Assembly (NCBI GenBank): GCA_963969365.1
Contig: OZ017756.1
Coordinates: 2,232,001 to 2,296,000 of the forward strand
Reading direction: 5' to 3'
DNA length: 64,000 nt
From: Asterochloris sp. CNOR1
Taxonomy: Eukaryota > Chlorophyta > Trebouxiophyceae > Trebouxiales > Trebouxiaceae
Shown in pieces: positions 58,477-64,000 of the stretch. Below the pieces are notes generated by a model, which was given only the letters and a program-made list of their open reading frames with translations, had not been told where the DNA came from and ran no database searches. Each line of letters starts with the position of its first letter. The first letter of the stretch is position 1. The position numbers and the translations under genes were made by a program.

Positions 58477-61457
58477 ATGCAGCACTACCAGGTGCCATCT
58501 GCTGAGTACAGCAGCTACATCAACCATGTCATCAGCCTGGGGCTGGCTGAGGACTACATAGCACAACTGCGTGCCAGCTGCTGCCCAAACAGCCCACATT
58601 CCCTCAGAGCAGCCATTGACCAAGCCTGCAGACACCTGTCTGGACTGGTGGATGATCTCCAGCCAGTGCCGGCTGGTGTGCACAGTTTAGAGACTTGGGG
58701 CCAGCAGAATGGAGCACCAGTCTCAGAAACAGCAGTTGGCATGGCAGCAGCCATGCCTAACACGCCTGAAGAGGAAGCTCGAATCCTATGCATCACCCAG
58801 GGGATCAATGCGCGTCATGCTGCGGCTAAGCCACAGAACACAGTCCAGGCTGAAAAGTCTGCTGCCAAGCTCTGGAAGGTAGGCACCGCATGGCCTTTAC
58901 ACCTGTTCTTATGGCGTCCTTGAGGCTTTCAAGGCCATGTCACTGACACACATGTGGTCCTGCAGAGATACTGTGAGCAGGAGGCGCACCGGTACCCTGA
59001 TGGCGACCTCATGTCTCAGGCCAAGATTCTTGAGTTCTCGGTGTGGCTTGTGGATGAGGCAGTGCAGCATAATGGGGCTCGCTACTCGTTCAGCAGCGTG
59101 GGGTGAGAGGCCACTCCACTGCTGTGTCTGAGCTGCGCTCATATCCTGCCCTCCCCAACTTTGGCCTGGTGCATGCAGTGATTATCTATGCCACCTCAAG
59201 GAAGTCCGCAGAGAGCAGTACGCACAGGGCCGCATCACCTCAGATGTACCTGCACCCCTGGAGATCCAGGCAGTTAGGGACTTGGTCCGTGCACGTGGCA
59301 GGGAGATGCAGGCTGAGAACCTCAATGCGCAAGTGGCAGCTCAGGTGGGTAACGACCTGGTCAGAGCGTCTTGTGCAAACAGAGTGGTGGCGTGTCTGAC
59401 ACCAGCTTGTTGCTTAAATCTGCAGGTGGATGCCGCACTGAGCGCAGGGCAGCTTCGCCAGTCCCTGCAGGCAGCGTTCCAGCAGAAGCAGTGGCAGTGG
59501 GCCTTTCTGCTGAGGATGGCAATGACGTTCATGCCAGCCACATTAGGCCGCTCTGATGATCTGCGCAAGCTTCCCTGGAGCTGCCTGGCACTGCGGACGC
59601 AGGACAGTGTTGGGCCAGCGCCCTCTGTGGCAATTCTCTTTGGCAGCATGCAGGGGAAGACTGTGAAGCCTGGGCAAGTGGATATTCCTGGTGTCGTGAG
59701 GTATGCGCATTCTTGCTGTCAGACGCAGTTGGGCGGTGTGCTGCAGTGTGTATTGTATCACAATGCCTCTTCTGCCACAGGTACCGAGACCATCGCATCT
59801 GTCCTCAGGCAGCGCTGGCCGACCTGGCTGTCGCCACCTTCCACCGGGGCATCAAACTTGAGGATCTGGCCAAGTTCATTGTTGCCGCCCCTAGCATGCA
59901 GGGGAACCAGCCCATGACTGGAGAGACCCTCAACGTTCACCTTCGGCAGGCGTTTGAACTTGCTGGTGAGCCAGTGCGTCAATGCTGCAGCTTTTGGACA
60001 CGGCTGTCGATGAAAATGGTGGCTTGCTACACTGCAGGCGTGCCCTGTGGCAGGCTTGATGGTTACTCCGCCAAAGGCGAAGTCAGCCACAAGTTCAAGA
60101 AGCATGGTGTGGAGGCAGCTAAGAGCGTGGGCATCAACAAAGCGGAGATCAAGATGGCGGCAAGGTGGGCAACTCTGACCATGCTGTGCATTCTGAACAG
60201 AGTTGTCCCCAGCTGACCTGTTCTGTGCCTTGCAGGCATGAGTCTGACACCACAGACCTGTACTGCATTTTTGACCCGGACACAGCCCACAGGCTGGCTG
60301 GTTGGGGACGGGACTGGCACGAGAATCATCGTTTGGGCCAGGCTGATTTTGAGGTAAGGTCATTGCAGTGCCAATGCTTCTCACGCAGATCACCAAGATT
60401 GGGGAAGGGGGGGACTTTTTCACTTGTGTTCTGCAGGCTGAGGAGGATGTGCTGGACCGCATCATCCCAGGCTTGACAGTGCTCCTGCGCCAAGCTGGCA
60501 TGCGATCCCACCCTGCACATCCTTTGCTGGCGCCCTTGAGGGCTATCGCCCACCTGCGGCAAGTGTTTGTGCAGAATGCCAGCTTGAGGATTGACTCATA
60601 TGGGGACCAGTGGCTCCGCACCATCCCGCCAGCCGCCAGTCGCCTTCTGCAGAGCACTGCAGGCAAGCAGCTGCGGCAGGAGACGTGGGACAAACACATT
60701 GCTGCTGAGGCAGTTCTCAACGACAGGAATTTGTTGTTCACCAACCCAACGGTGAGCGCTGCAGCCCCCTAGGTGTTGTAGTTGAACATGCATGCTCTGA
60801 ACCTTTGCCCTTCCATGTCGCAGGCTTTCTTCTTCAAGATGCTGGGTGGAAAGGAGGCCACGCCAATGCCTTTTGCCCCAGTGGTGATGCTGCCTCAGGT
60901 GCCTCTATCTGGCCTTCAGCCCCCGGCAGCAGCCAAACCCATCCCACGTGTGCCACTGGCTTCACAGACCAGCTATGGCATTGCTCTGCCGCCTCAGTCC
61001 CTCAGTGTGCTGAACGCCCCGGATGAGAGGGACTCCTTTCTGGCCGAGAAGCAGGTGTGCAGTCAGTTGCCTTTCAGCTTGAGCAACTGCGTAATGGTCA
61101 GACCCTTCCCCTTGTGAAGTGCAGGTCTGGCGGCTCTCAGATTTTCAAACAGTCCCAGCAGCATTCGAGGTGTTTGCCAAGATCTCAGCGGTGCCTTCAG
61201 ACCTCCGCAGGTGGCATGGCAGCAAGAAAGAAGCAAGGGCCAGCAGCAAGGCCTTCTCAAGATTCAAGAACGGCCTTGCTGCTGAGGTCAGAAACCGGAT
61301 GGCTGCCTTAGGAAGCACCATGGCAGCCGTGGTTGGGGCTTTAGAACTGGAACGTGAACGCATCCCTGCCACCAGGACAGTCAGCTCATTGCAGCAGCTA
61401 TGCAGCAGGTACAACAGTGATTACAAACTGCTTGGCAAGCGTAAGCAGAGCGGCTGA
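58477..61457 (+). CDS. Tyrosine-recombinase-like protein, Crypton-type, intron-rich
   Basis: Ten exons (58477-58878, 58966-59102, 59179-59344, 59426-59700, 59781-59965, 60038-60164, 60236-60353, 60437-60751, 60824-61054, 61125-61457) read in phase to 762 residues. The middle resembles a tyrosine recombinase. The first catalytic Arg sits in LGRSDDLRKLPWS, a Lys in FGSMQGKTV, the H-x-x-R box reads HKFK, and AARHESDTTDLY matches the usual LGH....T..Y block with its nucleophilic Tyr. The second Arg is therefore Lys. An N-terminal helical domain (EYSSYINHVISL) could be the core-binding part. The C-terminus has a basic helical stretch (SKAFSRFKNGLAAEV), perhaps DNA-binding. Cryptons are DNA transposons that encode such recombinases without a transposase or reverse transcriptase. 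Nine introns and an intact frame suggest a resident host gene. It is head to head with the NTPase gene. Confidence 0.7.
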
Positions 61458-62029
61458 GCAAGTCTTTCATTGTGAGCTGACTCTTCGATTGACATTGCCT
61501 ACCGCCATTTACATGAACAGGTCACTCTTTTCTGCTGAAAGTCATGTTCTGAGAGGTTCTGATCATCATTCAGAAAGTGCGGATTCATTCTACAGACACG
61601 CATACCTCCCGCCAGGGCAAGCCCCTTGAGGCCTGCTCTCTTGGTCTACACACCTAGCGTCACATCACCCCTGGCAAGCATCTTGGAGAGTGGACCGAGT
61701 GGCACTCAGCGAAAAATAACAATGTCTAGGCCTAAATATCAGCTTGAAGTGATTTTGAGTGGCAGCCTCAAGGCCAATGCCCTGATCAGGGCCTGTGGGG
61801 CTTTAAGAAGGCTCAGTCAAAAGCAGGTACCTTTCCAGCTACAACACAACACTGTCACTGGGAGGACCAGCAAGATGCTCAAAGGTCAGGAAGGCAACAT
61901 ACTACTTTTCGTCATCACATGCTGCAGCAGTGATGCCCTGGTGCAATGGGCAACGCCAGGTGGCTTTGGCCAGTCCTCCCCCTCTCAGATTGGCATGAGG
62001 CCATCCATGTGCCACCTCCCAATCCATCT

Positions 62030-62640
62030 CCATGCCTCATTGAGACACACAGACACAGAGGACACAGCCTTCCAGGGCTGCAGCTGCTGGCAAACATGCA
62101 GTCTGCTTGGGTGCCTGGTGCAGACTCAGTAGCTTGCTGAGGATGCAAGGGTGATTTCGTTGTGTCCTGTGTGTCCCCTTGTGTGGGTGCACTGATGCCC
62201 TATTTAGAGCTCCTTCATGGCTTCCTTTGCCTTCACCCCACTGGTGGGTGCTCGATTGTATGCAATCATACCTGGTTCTAGGCATTCCATTCTGGTCAGG
62301 TGGCCTATCAATGCTTTCTCTGGCCTTTTCCACAAAACCTCCAAAGTGCATGCACCTGATGCACCAGATCTTCTTGGTGAAAACCTTATGCCAACCTCCC
62401 AAGCCATCTCCACATCTCAATGAGACACACAGACACAAAGGATACAGCCTGCCAAAGCTGTAGCTGCTGGCAAGCATGCAATCTGCCTGGGTGCCTGGAG
62501 CAAACTCATGAGCAGCTGAGTATGCTGGGGTGATGTCCTTGTGTCCTGTGTGTCCGTCGTGTCAGTGCTTTGATGCCTCATTTAGAGCTCTTTCATGGCT
62601 CCCCTTCCACTTGAGCCACTGGCAGGGGCTCAGGTGCTGT
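62030..62640. repeat. Two direct copies of a 230-base repeat
   Basis: Copies begin near 62030 and 62411. Both contain GAGACACACAGACACA, a GCTGCTGGCAA(A/G)CATGCA block, a GTGTCCTGTGTGTCC block and ATTTAGAGCTC(C/T)TTCATGGC. A third, truncated copy occupies 63911-64000 and runs off the window. The presence of several copies nearby suggests a dispersed family or the edges of a larger element. Confidence 0.75.
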
Positions 62641-62694
62641 CACAGGGCCTGGTCAACACATATCAGGAAGCTCAAAGATGTCAGTCCTCCCAAG

Positions 62695-62945
62695 CCAGCA
62701 AATGACAAACAACAATCTGCTTACCTTCTGCAGGCCGTGGCTCCCAATGTCGCACATCATTCTGCATCCTGGGGTAGCAAGGTCTCCAGCAGGCCAGCGT
62801 GTTGTATTTATTGCCAAGGGACTGGAAGGTGCGCAGCAGCAGTGTGATGCAAATCTGATGTCCTTCTGCTGGCCTTGGCTCACATTGTCGCACGTTGTTC
62901 TGCACCCTGGGGCAGCAGAACCCTCAGCGAGCCCCCAAGCACAGT
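62695..62945. repeat. Two direct copies of a 75-base repeat
   Basis: About 62715-62800 and 62860-62940 match. Shared blocks are CTTCTGC(A/T)GGCC(G/T)TGGCTC, a TGTCGCAC block and TTCTGCA(T/C)CCTGGGG. They sit directly before the single-exon gene at 63005. Confidence 0.65.
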
Positions 62946-63004
62946 TCTCTGTGTTGAAGTGAACGGCTTATAGACAAGGGTTTTGCTTGTCTTGGCAAAA
63001 CGTC

Positions 63005-63562
63005 ATGGTGCCTGAGACTCCCAATGCAGCTTTTGTCACCATGTGCATGGACCGCATGCTGGACCTGGAGAAGCAGGTTGACAGCCTTCAAAGGTCAGTG
63101 AGGCACCTTCAACAGACATCATGCAAGCTGGCTCTGGGCAGGGACATGTGCACATTCAATGACGGCAGTGGCTTCAATTTTTGCATGAACGATGACACCT
63201 TCAGAGTGAGGGATCGCGTCACAATGGACCCATTGGACGAGGCACACTTCAATGTGCTCGTGGCTGAACACCCGCTGAGCATCACTTGGGATCTAACCCC
63301 ATATGGCCACGGCCGGTTCACGAAGTCCATTGGCGCTTCAGGCATGCCTTTAACAGTCAAGGAGCTGATGGAAGGCATTTTCGAGATTTACAATGCCAAG
63401 TTGCCAACAATTCCAGAGAGCGGCATTTCCCCTGAAACAAGGCTTTGCGACCTGGGTCCATGCTGTGCGTGGTTCGGCGGCCTCACTCCTACACATTCCC
63501 GTGGCACAATTAGCAGCCTCACTGTGGTCATCAGGCGGTCTGCTCCTCTTCCTTTTGAGTGA
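63005..63562 (+). CDS. Single-exon orphan protein, unknown function
   Basis: The ATG at 63005 opens 185 residues (MVPETPNAAF) to a stop at 63562. Unlike every other gene here it has no intron. A short coiled coil comes first (RMLDLEKQVDSLQRSV). A compact domain with mixed beta and helical character follows: FNDGSGFNFCMNDD, HPLSITWDLTPYGHGRF, MPLTVKELMEGIFEIYN, then LTVVIRRSAPLPFE at the end. I do not recognise the family. It sits between repeat copies and could belong to a repeated or mobile unit, or be a retrocopy. Coding status rests on the length of the frame and its protein-like composition. Confidence 0.55.
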   Translation: MVPETPNAAFVTMCMDRMLDLEKQVDSLQRSVRHLQQTSCKLALGRDMCTFNDGSGFNFCMNDDTFRVRDRVTMDPLDEAHFNVLVAEHPLSITWDLTPYGHGRFTKSIGASGMPLTVKELMEGIFEIYNAKLPTIPESGISPETRLCDLGPCCAWFGGLTPTHSRGTISSLTVVIRRSAPLPFE

Positions 63563-63910
63563 TTGCGGTATGTCATATGAAGACTGAAGTGGCTCCATGA
63601 TTCAAGTGATATACAAGTGAACAATTAGGCATTTCGCCACCTAGAGGATAGGAATGTGCCAGTGTGCCACTTTCTGCCATGAGGAGTAGGTGCCATACCG
63701 CTGCCCTGCCTGCCAGCACCCAGTGAGCAGCGAGGACACTTTGTGGCGCACACCAAGGTCCCATGTGCTTAGGTGTGGGAGCTCTGCCATCTAGCCCGCC
63801 AGCAGAACGCCAGCCTGAACTGCATGAGCATGGTGGGGCTCACAGCCTGGCAGGGCTGTTTAGACTGTTGCCATTGAGGATAATGCTGCCAGCGGGCAGA
63901 TCTGTGATTG
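63563..63910. other. No gene seen
   Basis: This follows the orphan gene and precedes the third repeat copy. No domain-bearing frame or splice pair was found. Confidence 0.4.
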
Positions 63911-64000
63911 ACAGACTCCCAGACACACAGACACAAAGGACACAGCCTGCCAGGGCTGCAGCTGCTGGCAAGCATGCAGTCTGCTCGGGTGCCTGGAGCA
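63911..64000. repeat. Truncated third copy of the 62.0/62.4 kb repeat
   Basis: It holds the CAGACACACAGACACAAAGG block and the GCTGCTGGCAAGCATGCA block in the same order and orientation as the copies near 62030 and 62411. The window ends inside it. Confidence 0.75.

Larger units (their letters stand above)
61458..63004. other. Repeat-rich intergenic stretch
   Basis: No gene is supported. An open frame at 61626-62132 has no domain and overlaps repeat sequence. The second half is made of diverged direct repeats (next entries). Confidence 0.45.

Noticed and set aside
59758-60744. 328-codon minus-strand open frame opposite the recombinase gene
   Set aside because: It is antisense to well-supported exons that carry the recombinase motifs, so it is a shadow.
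58477-61457. Retrotransposon of the DIRS type as the source of the recombinase
   Set aside because: No reverse transcriptase, RNase H or split terminal repeats are visible near it, so a Crypton-like origin fits better.
61626-62132. 168-codon plus-strand open frame after the recombinase gene
   Set aside because: It runs into repeat sequence, has no recognisable domain and no splice partner.

Overview
This is intron-rich nuclear DNA from a eukaryote. Introns are short, nearly all begin GT and end in (T/C)GCAG. The best-recognised genes are a plant-type 3-ketoacyl-CoA synthase, a bZIP factor, F-box proteins and a MORN protein. Together these suggest a green alga, probably a trebouxiophyte of the Chlorella/Coccomyxa kind; that placement is inference, with no rRNA or organelle marker to test it. 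I built the gene models by eye, matching splice sites and reading phase across introns. Boundaries may be off by a base, but the main models keep an open frame through every junction.

Layout. 1-3.1 kb: a small five-repeat MORN gene (+) with one repeat per exon. 3.1-9.6 kb: a complete 3-ketoacyl-CoA synthase (-) with an unusual low-complexity tail. 9.9-24.85 kb: a direct tandem duplication of a 7-8 kb unit, each copy holding one long F-box gene (-). 25.3-26.1 kb: a small single-pass membrane protein (-). 26.8-30.0 kb: a coiled-coil protein (+). 30.4-35.1 kb: a bZIP transcription factor (-) wh invariant Asn is His. 36.2-37.4 kb: a short F-box/LRR-like gene (+). 37.9-52.9 kb: one 29-exon gene (-) whose 1478-residue product has the layout of the meiotic axis core proteins SYCP2/Red1. 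53.8-58.3 kb: a P-loop NTPase with a nuclease-like C-terminus (-), of the Crinkler/RHS-like kind. 58.5-61.5 kb: a tyrosine-recombinase-like gene (+), head to head with it. 61.5-64 kb: dispersed repeats and a single-exon orphan gene.

Possible connections. The two strongest leads are the SYCP2-like axis protein, which keeps an ordered N-terminal half, and the divergent NTPase-nuclease/recombinase pair. The pair could be a domesticated or still mobile two-gene module. Three F-box genes in one window suggest expansion of substrate adaptors for ubiquitin ligases. Apart from the tandem copies and the head-to-head pair, neighbours look functionally unrelated, as usual in algal nuclear genomes.
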